The position numbers were made by a program, and so were the translations under genes. The notes beneath the pieces were generated by a model. The model saw nothing but the letters and a program-made list of their open reading frames with translations. It was not told the origin of the DNA and did no database searches. Of a stretch of DNA of 64,000 nt, positions 1 through 12,599 are shown one piece after another. The stretch is from Camelus bactrianus (taxonomy: Eukaryota > Chordata > Mammalia > Artiodactyla > Camelidae), in contig NC_133548.1 of assembly GCF_048773025.1 (NCBI RefSeq), forward strand, positions 30,876,001 through 30,940,000. The letters are read 5' to 3'. The first letter of the stretch is position 1. Each line of letters opens with the position of its first letter.

Positions 1-345
1 TATGGAATCTAAAAAATAAAACAAATAAATCTAAATAAAAAAACTGAAACATAGACAAAAACTGAAACATTCAGACATAGAAAACAAACTAGTTGTTACT
101 AACAGGGAGGGGAAAGAGGTGAGGGACAGTTAAGTGTATGGGATTAAGAGATACAAACAACTATGTGTAAAATAAGTAAGCAGCAAGGATATATTGTACA
201 ACACGGGGAAATATATAGCCATTGTTTTGCAGTAACTTTAAATGGAGTATAATCTCTAAAAATATTGCATCACTATGTTGTATACCTATGAAACTAATAT
301 AATCTTGTAAATCAACTATACTTCAATAAAAAGCAAAAGAAAAGA
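1..345 (+). mobile_element. L1 LINE, 3' UTR end (cetartiodactyl type), cut by window edge
   Basis: The sequence reads as the terminal part of an L1: a 'tatggaatctaaaaaa' motif just after the ORF2 end, an internal 'attgtacaacacggggaaat' block, then 'gtaaatcaactatacttcaa' followed by an A-rich tail at about 328-345. This is the 3' UTR pattern of relatively young L1s in camels, ruminants and relatives. The left part lies outside the window, so length and 5' truncation cannot be judged. No coding capacity remains here. Confidence 0.85.
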
Positions 346-450
346 GTAACATAAATCAAGCACAGTTTCAGTTTAAATGTGGGATTTAATAGTCTTAATT
401 TCTTACCTATTTCTTCAATATAGCTTTAAAAATTCTATCCTGTAATGCAA

Positions 451-512
451 TAGTTGCCAAACTTTAAGGTGCTCAAGAATCACCTGAAGGGCTTCTTAAG
501 ATGCAGATTAAG
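451..512. mobile_element. MER5A-like hAT (Charlie) fragment
   Basis: A short piece with the MER5A-style phrase 'ctcaagaatcacctgaaggg' preceded by 'gttgccaaacttt'. MER5A is a non-autonomous hAT DNA transposon of about 190 bp; only about a third is present and no terminal repeats remain. It abuts the L1 3' end that follows. Confidence 0.5.
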
Positions 513-514
513 TC

Positions 515-815
515 AGTGAAACTATTCTAGATGATACTGTAATGATGGATTCATGTCATATATTTGTCAAAACCCATAGCATGCACAACACCAAGAATGC
601 ACCCTAATCTAAACTAGAGACTTTGGGTGACAATGATGTGTCAATGCAGTTTCATCTATTACAACAAATTCACCACTCTAGCAGAAGATGTTGATAGTAG
701 GAGAAGCTGTGTGTGGTGACAGGGGCTATATGGGAACCCTCTGAACTTTCTGCTCAATTTTGCTGTGAACCTAGAACTGCTCTAAACACATAGTATTTTT
801 TAAAAATGAACAAGC
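515..815 (+). mobile_element. Old L1 (L1M/L1ME-type) 3' end
   Basis: The run 'ctttgggtgacaatgatgtg' at about 620, then 'gaagatgttgatagtaggag', then 'tcaattttgctgtgaacct' near 756 is the 3' UTR order of old L1M elements, ending in an A-rich stretch. The same order recurs in the longer copy at 16045-16965, which gives independent support from inside the window. It is diverged and 5'-truncated. Confidence 0.75.
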
Positions 816-819
816 AAAA

Positions 820-1990
820 ATAAAACAAAAGTAGCTGACTATAATACATAATAAGCTGCGAGATCCTTGTGGGATAATTATATCCTAGTAAATTGTGTTG
901 ATATGAAAATCCTCTTTAACAAATAAAACCTACTCATGTTTTTGAAATACGGTAATTTTTCAAGCATAAGTGAATGTCTTTGAGTCTTCCACTGAACCAA
1001 CTGTAACTATGATTCAGTTTCCTATTGTGTTTCTAACCATGTAAGGTGGTAGAGTTTACAAAGTGGGGGACTGTGTTATGATGGCGTTAAAATTACTAAA
1101 TCATCATCTAATGCTGGAAGCATCATCAGAGTAGAATCTTGAAAGTGTTGTAAATGATACAGCAATAAAAGTTTCAAATATTAGAAACACAGTTTTTCAC
1201 AGACATCCTGGTCAAGAGCCCACTGCACTGACTTACTGAATCAAGAAGTTGAAATAAATAAATAAAGAGAAAGGGCAAATGAATGAATTGTAATGAACAT
1301 ATTTCAATTTATTTCAACATAATACAATACGAATATCTAAAACATTCAGGAATTCCTACACAAGAATGCAGAAATAATTTATCCTCTAAGGAATTGAGAT
1401 GAAGAAAGAAATATGAATCTTTCTTGAACTAAGGGGCTAAAAAGTATAGGTAGACCCAGGTTGTTGTTTGTTTGTTTTTTCAGTCTTCTGTTTGTTTCTA
1501 AACACAACAGACACCTTTTCCTTGGGGCCACCTTTCTCTCATGTACATGGGTGTTGTGGGGACTCTGGGGACATGTCAACCATCTCAAAGTATAGCTTCA
1601 ATCCAGATGGTTTTTATTCAAAACTTAGTTCCACTTGTCTACCCTCTTATGAATAATATTCAGGACCTGTACATTACATACGTGATTGTTCTAGAAACCT
1701 AGCAAATATGAACAATGTAAGAGTCCATTTATGACCAAATAGAAAGGCACAATAAAAAAAAAAAAACACTACACAGGCTCTTATCTATAAGCTATTCAGT
1801 TTGATGATTCACCTTTAGTTTCCATGTATTGAAAAGTTCTATTTACTCCACATATAATATTATTGTAAGGACATTATAAGTGGATTATTATATTGCATCG
1901 TAGACTCTAACTTCAGTGTTGACTATAATGACTTTTGCATGTCCACCAAGGCATATTCTCACCTTCTTTAATAACAAACAAACAAAACAA
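820..1990. other. Non-coding, no recognised repeat
   Basis: AT-rich sequence with a short ATAAA-type run near 1255-1270, a T/G-rich run at 1460-1483 and a poly-A of about 12 at 1754-1766. The two short open frames here (1379-1588 and 1468-1656) lie on opposite strands over the same bases and resemble no family I know. Confidence 0.5.
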
Positions 1991-1999
1991 CAAGTTCTG

Positions 2000-2325
2000 G
2001 ATGAGCACGTGACTACTAACCTAATAGCTTTTTCCAGCCTCCCTTCAACTTAGCTGGGCATGTGGCCTAGTTCTGGCAAATAGGATTCAATGACACATGT
2101 GCCATTACTTCCTAGATAGACTCCCAAAGCACCCTGCTTGTGAGTCACCATGTCCTCTTCCCTGTTCCTCCTGCTAGAACGTGATAATAACACGAAAAGG
2201 TTTTTGGAGTGAGAGGTGGCTCCGTATTTAGGAGATGATAGAGGTAGTTCGCCAGCTCTGTGCCTTACTTCTAGACTACTCTGGGAAAAGGAGTAGTAAG
2301 CTTTCAGTTTGTGTAAGCCACTGTT
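2000..2325 (+). repeat. Unassigned old mammalian interspersed repeat
   Basis: Contains 'catgtggcctagttctggca' and ends with 'gtgtaagccactgttc', a combination I know from dispersed mammalian repeats but cannot assign to a family. A reverse-oriented relative may lie at 18270-18640. The short spacing of CpG-decayed motifs suggests an ancient insertion. It could be an LTR-type or DNA-type fossil; no terminal repeats are visible. Confidence 0.4.
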
Positions 2326-2329
2326 CTTT

Positions 2330-4910
2330 TTTTACCTAAACCTCTTTCCTTCCCTCTTCCTCACAAGCATCAGATCTTTATTGAGGTATGAAGACTATTA
2401 TCACCTTGTTCCTTATCATTCATAGGCTTTTCCATTAATTTTTTTTTTGTATAACTAATCCTATCTTCGTGTATGCTTTTTTGAGAATTCAGTAACACAC
2501 TGACTATTGTCTCCTTGAGGTACAAAGAATCACTTACTACGGCACTATTTCTACCATCTCACTGCTATCACTTAGAATTACTCACTGTGAGTTATATTTC
2601 TACAGCATTAAATAGGGGATCATAAAGTACTGGTGGATTTGGAAGATCAAGAGTACAAGAAATTGATTTTAATTAAACTTAGATTGAAAAGAATGACTTT
2701 TTTCCCCCTAAGAAATCCATGAGACAATATTCTCGTTAAACCAATAAATGTATTTGTTCCTTAAGTTTTATGGTCGACCCTGGAATCCTCATTTTGACAC
2801 TCAACTGCCATTGCAAAACTGTGTAGACATCACATAGGGCACCAAAAATGAAAATTTAATGGATCTTCAGGTGTTTGCTATTAAGGGCATTCTGATAATC
2901 CAGTTAAGGAAGGAATTCAGAATATTATTTAGAAAAGTAACACTTAACTGGCTAAAATTTTTTCTTTTTCCTTTTGGAGATGAAATGTTAAAACATCCAA
3001 AAACATCCAAAAGTTAGACAATGTGTTTTTATTTTGTTATTCCAACATTTGTATTTATGTTATAGAGGGAAAAAACAGCCACCAGATGTCTGGGTTTTCA
3101 AAGAAATCTGGCCCTAATATTGTTTCTATCCAGTTAAAGCTATAAGAAAGGGAAAATTTACTCACCTCTTCTGCATGCATGCCACATAGCTTGCTTCCTG
3201 ACAAGAGTTTGTTTTTCAAGCTCTTATTCTGAGGAAAGAAACATAGTTTTATTGCTGAGGAGTTATAAAATATTAACAATTTCCTTAAAGATGTCAGCAG
3301 CATTTCTCTATGTTTTGTTCACAAATAAGTCCTTCGTATTGGGATGTAATGGATTTACATACACTGAGCAGAATCTGTAATGTAAAAGAATGTTTCTTTG
3401 ATTCAGTAAACTTTTTTATGTATTAGCATTAACACATTCATTAGAAAATACGGAACTTCATTTGGTCTTACATTTAACTCTGTTTCATTGTATTTATGTA
3501 TGTTGTTTTATAAAACAATTTTAGTATCAAATTTGCAATTTATGCTATTTTCTGAAAACACCCTTCTAAACAGCCAGCACTTATAGCTACTATAAGCTGG
3601 ATGCTGGTCATCTCGGACGCTAGTGCAATATGGTCACAGACACATCAGAGTCTGAATTTGCTTTAAACATAAATGGTTTTGGAGTCCTCTTATATTCTGG
3701 CATCTGTGCATTGCCCTCAAAGGTTTCTTTGTTTTTCTTTATTAAAGAATCATCTTGATGCTCAGAGCCTAATTCTGCTTCCAGGCCTCTAAGTGTACTC
3801 GCTCTGCTGGGCTTGAGTGCAGACAGACATGTTAACCCTATGAACCCATCATAACTGCCATAGATTCATGGACAAATGTTTGTTATTTCAGAAATGGAAG
3901 CCACCTATTAGCCATGTGAATTTAAACCCTTGCAGGTATTCAATTATATCTCTCTCATTACACTCAGGCTTTCCTGTCTGTCCCATTCTGAGTACTTAAG
4001 CTTCTTTTAGACAGGCAGCCTAAAGGAGAGCAGAAAACTTTGTAAAACCCACAGGATTTAGACTTTGCACCATCTCTGCAGGAGCAAACAGCATAACAAT
4101 GTAAAGTACATCCCATACATAATGCCTCTAAAGAGAGTCAATTTGATGAGCATCATAAGCAAATTGAACTAAATTTATGCAGCGTGAATGAATAACTGAA
4201 TGAATGAAAACGTCAAATTTAAGACTTCTTCTCTCACAATTCCCACCTGATTATGAACATCATTTCATATTTTATTTTCTTGTCATGCAGAGAAAGGGTA
4301 CAGTTGCCTCAGTTTGAAAGAATTCTTTGTCTAACTTTTCCTCTTTACCTAAGTGTTGAAATTCTAAAAGACTCATTTAGAATTTCAGTATCATGAAATG
4401 TTTTACACAAATGAGAAAGTTATCTGGATTCATTCAAGTAATGTATTTTAGCAAATATTTGTACTCATCATATAACAAAACACAGATTAGGGTTTTTAAA
4501 GAGAATTTAATATATATTATTCCTGTATTTAAAAGCTCAAAAACGACAATAAAGGGATACATACTGATGTTCTAACTCTGCAGTGTTGCTCAGTTTGTAG
4601 GTTAAAAAAATACCCCAGTTTTCCTTCTGCTTATGTCTATTTATGATACCTTTGGTATGCAATCTTAAATTCTTTTTCTATGAAAATTATCTATTTTTCT
4701 TTTTGATTTCTTCTGTTGTTTTTGTACATAAGAGATGTCTTCACTATCTCTAGAGATTTGTTATTCACTTAGATATTCCTCATTTTGATGGCTATAGTCT
4801 TTTAGAGGAAAGACTGGTGAAATTCAAACAAGGTGTATAGTTTGTTTAGTAGCATTGTATTAATGTTAATTTTTTGGTTCCATAACTGTTTGTAATGTCT
4901 TTTCGGACCT
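2330..4910. other. Non-coding, no recognised repeat
   Basis: About 2.6 kb of AT-rich DNA without a repeat I can name. It contains an imperfect hairpin at 3574-3607 and a short direct repeat ('acatccaaaa' twice) at about 2994-3012. Open frames at 3055-3303 (minus) and 4393-4575 (plus) are short, AT-driven and unrecognised. Confidence 0.45.
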
Positions 4911-4915
4911 GCTGG

Positions 4916-6125
4916 TTAAAGCACTAGCAACAAAATAAAAAATAACAAGTGAGACTGCATCAAACTAAGTAACTTCTAAAGAGATCATTAACAAAGAAGA
5001 GAAAACAAAAGTCCAAAAAGGTGCAAACCATGTATCTGATAAGGGGTTGATATCTAAAACATACAAAGAACTCATACAACTCAATAGCAAAAAACAAATA
5101 ATCTAATTTTTAAAAAATGGACAAAAGACCTGAATAGACATTTCTCCAAAGAAGATATAGAAAAGGCCAACAGGTACATGAAAAAATCCTCACCATCACT
5201 AGTAATTAGGGAAACACAAATTAAAACCATAATGAAATATTACCTCATGCCTGTTAGAATGGCCATCATTAAAAAGACAAGCGGTAACAAATGGTGGCAT
5301 TAACGTCGAGAAAAGGAAACCTTTGTGCACTTGTTCATGGGACTGTAAATCAGTGCAACAACTATGAAAAACAGTATGGAAGATCCTCAAAAAAATTAAA
5401 ACTAGAACTACCATATGATTCAGCAATTCCACTTCTGGGAATACAACCAAAAGAAAAGAAAACAATAACTTAAAAAGATATCTGTACACCCATGTTCATA
5501 GTAGCATTATTTATAATAGCCAAGATATGGAAACAACCTGTGTCTGCTGATGGATGAATGGATAATTACACATTACTTTAGCCATTAAAAAGAAGAAATC
5601 CTACCATTTGTGACATGGATGAAACTTGAAAGCATTATGCTAAGTGAGAAAAGTCAGAAAGAGAAACTAAAAAACAAACAAAGAACCAAACTCACACACA
5701 CACACAAGAAGAGATCAGATTTATGGCTACCAGAGGCAGAGGGTGGAGGGAGGAGGAACTGGAGGAAGGTGGTCAAGAGGTACAAATTTCCAGTTACAGG
5801 ATAAATACGTAGAGGGGTGTAATGTACAACATGGTAACTACAGCTAACACTGATGTATGGCATAGAGAAAAAATTATTGAGAGAAAATCCTGAGTTCTCG
5901 TCACAAGGAAAACATTTTTAAAATTTCTTCTTTCTTTCCTTTTTATTCTATCTATATGAGAAGATGGCTGTTTGATGAATCTAATGTAATCTTTTCACAA
6001 TATATGTAAGTCAAATCATCATGATGTACTCCTTAAACTTATACAGCAATCTATGTCAACTATTTCTCAATAAAACTGGAAACATTTAGAAATAAAAAGT
6101 TTAAATATCTAAAAAATAAAATTAA
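4916..6125 (+). mobile_element. L1 LINE, ORF2 C-terminal part plus 3' UTR
   Basis: Starts inside the last quarter of ORF2 ('gactgcatcaaacta' at about 4954) and runs through 'gataaggggttgatatct' (5039) and a frame encoding LPYDSAIPLLGIQPKEKK (about 5407-5460), the diagnostic LPYDPAIPLLGIYPKE stretch of mammalian L1 ORF2. The 3' UTR and A-rich end follow. It is 5'-truncated at about 1.2 kb, with frameshifts and stops. This uninterrupted copy is a useful collinear reference for the rearranged copies at 27868-28452 and 46882-48428. Confidence 0.92.
5691..5706. repeat. (CA)n short microsatellite
   Basis: Seven to eight CA units inside the L1 3' UTR copy. Confidence 0.8.
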
Positions 6126-6155
6126 GGTAAACAAATAAATACAGTTGAGACAAGA

Positions 6156-6205
6156 TGAGTGAAGTACATCACTGACTCCTTGAGTGAAGTACATCACTGA
6201 GTCCT
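6156..6205. repeat. 25-bp tandem duplication (two units)
   Basis: Units 6156-6180 and 6181-6205 both read 'tgagtgaagtacatcactga' followed by c/g then 'tcct': 24 of 25 positions match, with no spacer. It lies about 30 bp beyond the A-rich end of the L1 copy. Confidence 0.95.
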
Positions 6206-6209
6206 TATG

Positions 6210-8180
6210 TGTCAACACAAACTGTCCACGCATGAGTAAATGTATTAGAAATGATTATAAAGTCAATAATATATTTCAAAATTAGTGTATGTCATCTATG
6301 CTACTTAAAATTTCCATCTTCACTTAAAGCTTTTTCTCCCCTTTTTCCTTCCTTCTGCAATTTATTTTCATTCCTTCTTTTCCTTTTGTTCATTTTGTTC
6401 AATTCTAAGGTGATAGATAAAGCAGTAAATACTTCTCTTGAAACGCGTAATAGACTTGGACGGTGCGCCCAGCTCAGCAGAGGGAAGGCTGCCACTCCTC
6501 CACATGGATATCCTGTGGCCACCCTGAAAATGAGCAGTGATAATGGTGTGTATCCACAGTCTGCTCTGGCAGTTGGTAATTCTGGGCAACTATGTAAAAC
6601 AATATGTTTCCATTAAGCCAGATGTCATTTCCAGAGCTTAAGAATTAGAATATTTCACTATTTTGCAATAAATCCAGAACTGGGGATAATTAATTATAAT
6701 CACCCGCAATGGGGCCAATCATGGGATACGAGGAAAACTTGTCAAGGCCCATATTGAGATTGTTCTTAAATGGCACTTTCTTCGGAAACACGGGTGGCCC
6801 AGAGCACTGGAGAGAGAACGGTCATTCGCAGACAATTCACTGATTGAACCTTTCCACTCAGTGCTACAGATCACACTTCCCAGAAGGAAATGACTTGATA
6901 TCCTTTAGGCATTAAGACCACAGTCTTTACAGTTTTGTAATCAGACTTGTGTCATTTTATCTACTCCCTAAACAAGGGATCTCATCCCTATCAAATCTAA
7001 TGAGGCTTTTACAAGACCTAAAGTAACAACTTACACGTGTCATTACGCCCAGAATGCTAGAATCCAATTATGATTATGCCTCACTTGAGGGTATATAATG
7101 AAGATTTAAAAAATCATCAAATGTTTTAATGTCTGTTTTTTTTTCTGCCTGTCATGCTTCTACTGTCTATCCCTTCTTCTAACAGCCATATCCTGGTTTT
7201 TCTCATGAGGAATATTTTTCCATGCTAATTCCATATGGCTTGGGTGACACTAACTTTACCCACTCTATCAAGGGGAACGGTAAGACTCAAGCTCAACCAA
7301 GAGTCTTGGTCCAGATTCGGTAACGTAACATAAATGTTGCTGATGAGAGTCAAATATAGATCTTTTATTTTCAAGAGTTTTTGAGGAATATGTGCTGAGG
7401 GTCATCGCTCACTCAGAACTTACCTGAGTCTGAGTATAATATAGATAAAGGACACATGAGTATGGAGAGAGAAATACTGAATCCCAGTGATGCTGTTTGG
7501 CCCCTCTCCCTCACTTCGTACTTGCCTGAAGCTAGGATATGACGCTTCTGGGTTTTTCAGCTACATGCTTCTAGCACTAGTCGCTCTGTTCTCTTGATAC
7601 CATACCTAAATCTTTTTGTCCAGCCTACTTACCTAATCGTTCTGTCACTGCCTTAGAATTCAGAATAGTACAAGAAACAAACCAATCAAAAAACCCACCC
7701 AAACATCCAGACTTATATCTAATGCTCATGCTTATCAGGATATGGGCAGAGAACATATCCATCTATCTTGGTTTCTTTAACTGAAAGGCAGATCTTGCTT
7801 ACTGCCTACTAAATGAATGTCTCCCGAATGGATGCTGTGCAAATGTGGGATGGCTTAAAAATAACGTCCCTACAACCTTCTTAGGAAACTACCTTCTTGG
7901 GAATCTACCTAAAAATGTAATTCAGTATTTCCCCTTATCTATATGATAAATCTCAAACTCAAATCTGATAGTAACAAAATATTTTTAATAGTTTTGATTG
8001 TTGTCTGGGAACTTAAAATATCACATTTTTCAGTATAACTTAGATGGTAGCTCAAACCCAACATACATTCTGGGCCACAAAATAGAAAAAGATATAAACC
8101 TAGCTTGTAATCTTGCTATATGTAAATGTTAAAAATTCCAAAATTACTATGAGTCTCCATTTTACACAGTCTTTTTAAAT
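6210..8180. other. Non-coding, mostly unassigned sequence
   Basis: No repeat recognised with confidence. The part at about 6680-6870 has unusually many surviving CpGs for this window and a TAATTA-rich start, which could mark constrained non-coding sequence; this is a guess. Overlapping open frames around 6251-6616 use T-rich sequence and show no domain. Confidence 0.4.
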
Positions 8181-8189
8181 TAGATTAGT

Positions 8190-8345
8190 TATTAATTAGG
8201 ATTTTTGTTTGCAAATAACTGAAACCAATAATGGCTAAATCAAGCAAAGTATGAATTTATTATGAAGATATCTTGTAGGATAAAGAGAAAACCTAGGGAA
8301 TAAGATTCAGAAAATAGGCAGGAACCAAGCAGGAGGAGGTACCTA
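8190..8345. repeat. Unassigned old interspersed repeat fragment
   Basis: The run 'ttgtttgcaaataactgaaa' followed by 'aatttattatgaag' resembles a widespread old mammalian repeat carrying 'gcaagtaacagaaacc ... aatttattgg'. A similar start is seen at about 22650-22690. The family is not identified. Confidence 0.3.
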
Positions 8346-8349
8346 TAAT

Positions 8350-10195
8350 TATAAGACAGGAATAGAGTTACTATGACAATTGAATGAGATGCTGGAAATC
8401 AGTGTACTTAATTAAAAAGTGAGTTGATGAGATCTCAATGAATTTTCATGGTGAAAGTAAAAATCTGGGAACACTTAAGATAGTCAAATATAATAAATTA
8501 TGTAAATGTGTTTATCACAGTATTTTCTGGATTTAAATAAAATATACTACAGCTGCCAGGCAGCTGAAAACATGCGTTAATGTCTTCAAAGTGCAAGTAA
8601 GTGTAAACCAAAAGTAAAAACACCAGCAGTGCTATTCAAAATAAAACCAGAAATTGCTGTCTTACTGCAGAAAGCATCTCCTATTTCAGAACTTTCTAAA
8701 ACTGTGCAGAAACCACTATATATGACTTCTTGAGATCCACATTTATTTCAATTGAATGTTTTTTTTTTAATCCTGAAAAATGGATATGCCCTTTCAAATG
8801 TCATTTCGCAACTGGAAACTATATCCCATATGAAGGAAAGCAATAGAGTTTTGGGGTAATATGTAATGTAAATTCTTTGCTTTTAAAATACTGGCAGATA
8901 TTATATTTTACAAATTCCTTAAGAGCCTTTACTGAGGACACTTTGGGAAAGGCATACGGTACTGGACTGAGAGCTAACTATGAATGTGTATTTCATCAAT
9001 ACTTGGGACACACAGTTTTTTCTTTTTTTAATGTTTCTCTGAGATCAGGATGTGGTTTACAACATTACGCACTTTTCATTTAGTATTTACAATTCCTTCC
9101 ACCCCAAGAAAGTTGTTAAATCAGACAATCCACTTTACAATTGATGATTCCTTAAAATTTCAGGATTGTTCTTGTTTTTAAATAAGAGGCAAAGAGATCA
9201 ATAAAGGGGAGAAATTTTTCTCACATTTAGAAAAGCTCAGCTGCACAGAAACTGGGGAAAATTGGGAATGTATATATGGTCTTTTTATTTATTCTAAGCC
9301 ATAAAGAAAGACAATATCAAATTTCAAAATGGATGAAGATAAAATTGTCTATAAAATAGTTTCAAATCGATAATGGACAAAAAGGCCTAAGGGAATCAGC
9401 TACCTATGTATTTCATAATGTAAATGTAGAACTTGAGACATCTGAAATATCTTCAGTCAATAAAAGACTTGGATATTCTCTTTAAAATATAGTAAAATAA
9501 CACAGGCAGCAAGAAAGCTACTTAGTTAAAAACCAAATACTTTCTTTTCAAGTCATTCTGTTAAGTTTAATGCTATAATTTAATCTATATGTAGGCTAAT
9601 TGATTTTTTAAATAAGATTTATATTTTTACAGAAAGATTTAGAATTGAGTAGACATGAGTTACAGGATCATTCGATAAACATTTAAATAAAATCACCATA
9701 CAGTCATGCTATCATCCAAGTGATTGAAGACAATACCTCAGATGAGTTCTGGCCTCGCCAACTTGAATTCTAAATTGGTTGCAGGTGTAACAAAAGTTAC
9801 ACACGTGCTCAAAGGTTTCTTCATTGAGGTTATCTCAGGAAGAGGATGGGATACAGAACTTGGCTCTAATTCATTAGAAAATTTAAGAGTGCTTCAGGAG
9901 AGTTTTATTCTTAGCTAAGAACCAAACTAGCTCTAATGTCTAGTGTAAGTCATTTAATCCTTAGATACACAGTGTCTACATATGTAAAATATCTAGGTCA
10001 TCTCTCAGATTTCTTGCAGCTTCAGGACAATTGAGAGGGGATATGGGGGACATGAGACGATGATTTTTGCTGATTTCAGGTAAGATACAATTGTAATACA
10101 TTCCAATTTACTGAGTATATTAATTCTATATTCTCTGTACTGGCTAGCCTCATCCCCGACCTACAAGATAACTTTTCAAATAGTGTGGATATAAT
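8350..10195. other. Non-coding, no recognised repeat
   Basis: AT-rich DNA with several short A/T runs. Open frames at 8877-9083 and 9724-9918 are below 70 codons, lack any recognisable motif and are consistent with chance. Confidence 0.45.
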
Positions 10196-10199
10196 ACAG

Positions 10200-10440
10200 C
10201 ACAGTGGCTGGGTTCATAGGACAGAACAACTGTGCTTGATTCCTACACTTTTATAAGCTCTGTGATTCTGAATGCATCTTATAACCTCTGGTACCTCTGT
10301 TGTTTTTCCATTCATAAACTGAAGTAATTATCATGAACAATGGGGTGGTTGTATTAAATGAAATGATATAAGCAAGATACTTATAACAGTGACTGTCACA
10401 TAGTAAGCACTCGATAAACATTAGCTCTTATTATTTCAGT
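10200..10440 (+). mobile_element. MIR SINE
   Basis: Near-complete MIR order: 'cagtggctgggtt' at the start, the core, then 'cataaactgaagtaatta' and the end motif 'cacatagtaagcactcgata' plus 'aacattagctcttattatt'. MIR is an ancient tRNA-derived SINE; this copy is strongly diverged, as expected. Confidence 0.8.
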
Positions 10441-10864
10441 AAGATTCAATTTGTCTTGCAAAAATAAAGAAGAGTAATCTTTTCTGATGATTACAACAAC
10501 ACTGCAAGAAGGTTGAGGGTTTTGGCATCACAATTTATGTATATATTATTATTTTAGAAGTTGACATGTAAGTCTCTACCTAATGAACCCTCTAATTTCT
10601 CTTACAAAGAAAGGTTTATTGTGAAAATCATTGCACTGAATAGTATTTCTCTTTATTTCTGATTTGTTCTTCTTTTAAAACAGACAATTCTCTTGGAAAT
10701 TGAATGGGCTTCTGCTGTCATTAAAACTCCCTCCCCTTATCAGAGAGCTCTCATTCTAGTGGGTTAAAAAATGTTGCTAATTATAGGAGATGTCATTCAT
10801 TCCAGAAATAGCTTCATGAAAAAAGCATTAATATTCCTGTCAACATTTATAAAAACCTTTTTTG

Positions 10865-11230
10865 TGTACTAGGAATGGAGCTAAAACAATCCCTCTCTTC
10901 AAGGAGTTCACAATCCATGAAGGAGTCTGACAGTAGCGTTCAAAGCCTCTGGAGAGGCACCTACTCAGGGAGTGATACTGAGCTGTCTTTAGATGTGTGA
11001 AGGAGTCAGTCAGGTAATAAGAAATGGCAAGAAAGCGAGAAGAGTTGTGCCCTAGAACACAGGACGCTCAAAAGAGTTGAGAGATTATGATGGGAGCAGG
11101 GCATTGGGGTTAGTCAAACAGGGGCCTGTATGCCATTGAAGGCATGACATTGAATGTTTCTCATGAAAGTCACATGATCAGATTTACTAGGAAGAATTTT
11201 GGGTTTCAAGTTCAGTAACATTTAAAGTTT
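10865..11230 (-). mobile_element. L2 LINE 3' region, antisense
   Basis: Antisense L2 phrases in order: 'caaggagttcacaatccatg' (about 10900), 'gggcctgtatgccattgaag' (about 11121) and 'agtcacatgatcagattt' (about 11168). These match the reverse complement of L2 3' ORF2/UTR sequence. Old and highly diverged. Confidence 0.7.
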
Positions 11231-11289
11231 GTACCCCACATAGGTTTACTTAGCAGCTAAGTTTAAGGCAATATTTGATAGGGAAAATT

Positions 11290-12335
11290 AAAAACTCATA
11301 CAACTCAGTAACAACAACAACAAAAAATCTCATTAAAAATGGGTGAGGAACTGAATAGATGTTTTCCCAAAGAAAACATATAAATGGCCAACAGGTACAT
11401 GAAAAGGTGCTCAACATCACTGATTATCAGGAAAATGCAAAGCAAAACCACAATGAGCTATCACTCCATATCTGTTAGAATGGCTGTTAAGAAAAAGAAA
11501 AGAGATAGCAAGTGTTTTCCAGGAGAAAAGGGAACACTAGTGCACCGAGGCGGGGAATGCAAATTGATGCAGCCACTACGGAAAACAGTACGGAGTTTCC
11601 TCAAGACGTTAGAGATAGAAATACCCTAGGATTCAGCAATCCCACTTGTGGTATTTATCTAAAGGAAATGAAATCAGGATTTTGAAGAGACCTCTGCACT
11701 CCCAGGTTTATAACAGCATTATTTACAAAAGCCAAGATACGGAAACAACCTAAGTGTTTGTCAGTGGATGAATGGAAAATGATGTGGTATTGATTATATA
11801 TTTATACATACACCTACAGTTCAGAATATTATTCATCCATGAGAAACAAGGAAGTCCTGTCTTTTGTAACAACATGGATGGACCTTGAAGGCATTATGCT
11901 AAGTGAGATAAGTCAGACAAAAATAAATATTGCATGATATCTCATACATGGAATCTAGAAAAGCTGAACTTGTAGAAAAAGAGAGTAGAACAGTGGTTAC
12001 CACGAGCTGGATAGTTGGGAAAATGAGATGTTGGTCAAAAGGTACAAACTTCCAGTTAGAAGATGAATAAGTTCTGGGTATCTAATGCACAATATTGTGA
12101 TTTATAGTTAATGAGACTGTATTATATAATTGAAAGTGTCTGAGAGAGTAGATCTTAAATGTTTTCACCACAAAGAGAGAAATGGTAATTATGTGAGGTG
12201 ATGGAGATGTTAGCTAATGCTCTGGTGGTGATCATATTGCAATACATAGATATATCAGGTCAGTGTGTTGCACACGTTAACCTTAGACAATGTTATATGA
12301 CAAATACAACACTAAAATTGGGGGAAAAAAGCACT
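11290..12335 (+). mobile_element. L1 LINE, ORF2 C-terminal part plus 3' UTR
   Basis: Begins near 'actcatacaactcagtaac', then 'ggccaacaggtacatgaaaa' (11388), 'aacatggatggaccttgaag' (about 11871) and 'taagtgagataagtcagac' (about 11900), in the normal L1 order, and ends with a short A-rich run. A 5'-truncated copy of about 1 kb with a decayed reading frame, comparable to the copy at 4916-6125. Confidence 0.9.
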
Positions 12336-12354
12336 GAGTGCTGAACATATGTGT

Positions 12355-12597
12355 GTGTTTAAACTAGTATTTGTTGAATGCTTATTTTGTGCTAGGTACC
12401 AAAGTACATTACATACATGATTTCACTGAAATTTCACAGCAGCCATACATGCAAAAAATCCTTAATTATCTGCATTTTAGAAATGACAAACCTGAGGAAT
12501 AATTCTGTTACTTAACCTGCTCATGTTCAAGCAGCTACTAAGCGGCAGGGCTGGGACTGGTCCAGGTCTACGCACTGCCAGAACCCATGTCACTCTT
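12355..12597 (-). mobile_element. MIR SINE, antisense
   Basis: Antisense MIR order: 'gaatgcttattttgtgctag' (12375), 'gcattttagaaatgacaaac' (12472), then 'cagggctgggactggtc' and a 'cagaacccatg' end. Nearly full length and directly downstream of the L1 copy. Confidence 0.8.
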
Positions 12598-12599
12598 TA

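Noticed and set aside
5291-5473. Short frame with LPYDSAIPLLGIQPKEKK
   Set aside because: This is L1 ORF2 C-terminal sequence inside a truncated LINE, not a host gene.
6251-6616. 121-codon plus-strand open frame with a hydrophobic start
   Set aside because: The hydrophobic part is a T-rich stretch; two overlapping minus frames are equally open; no homology recognised and no splice or start context.
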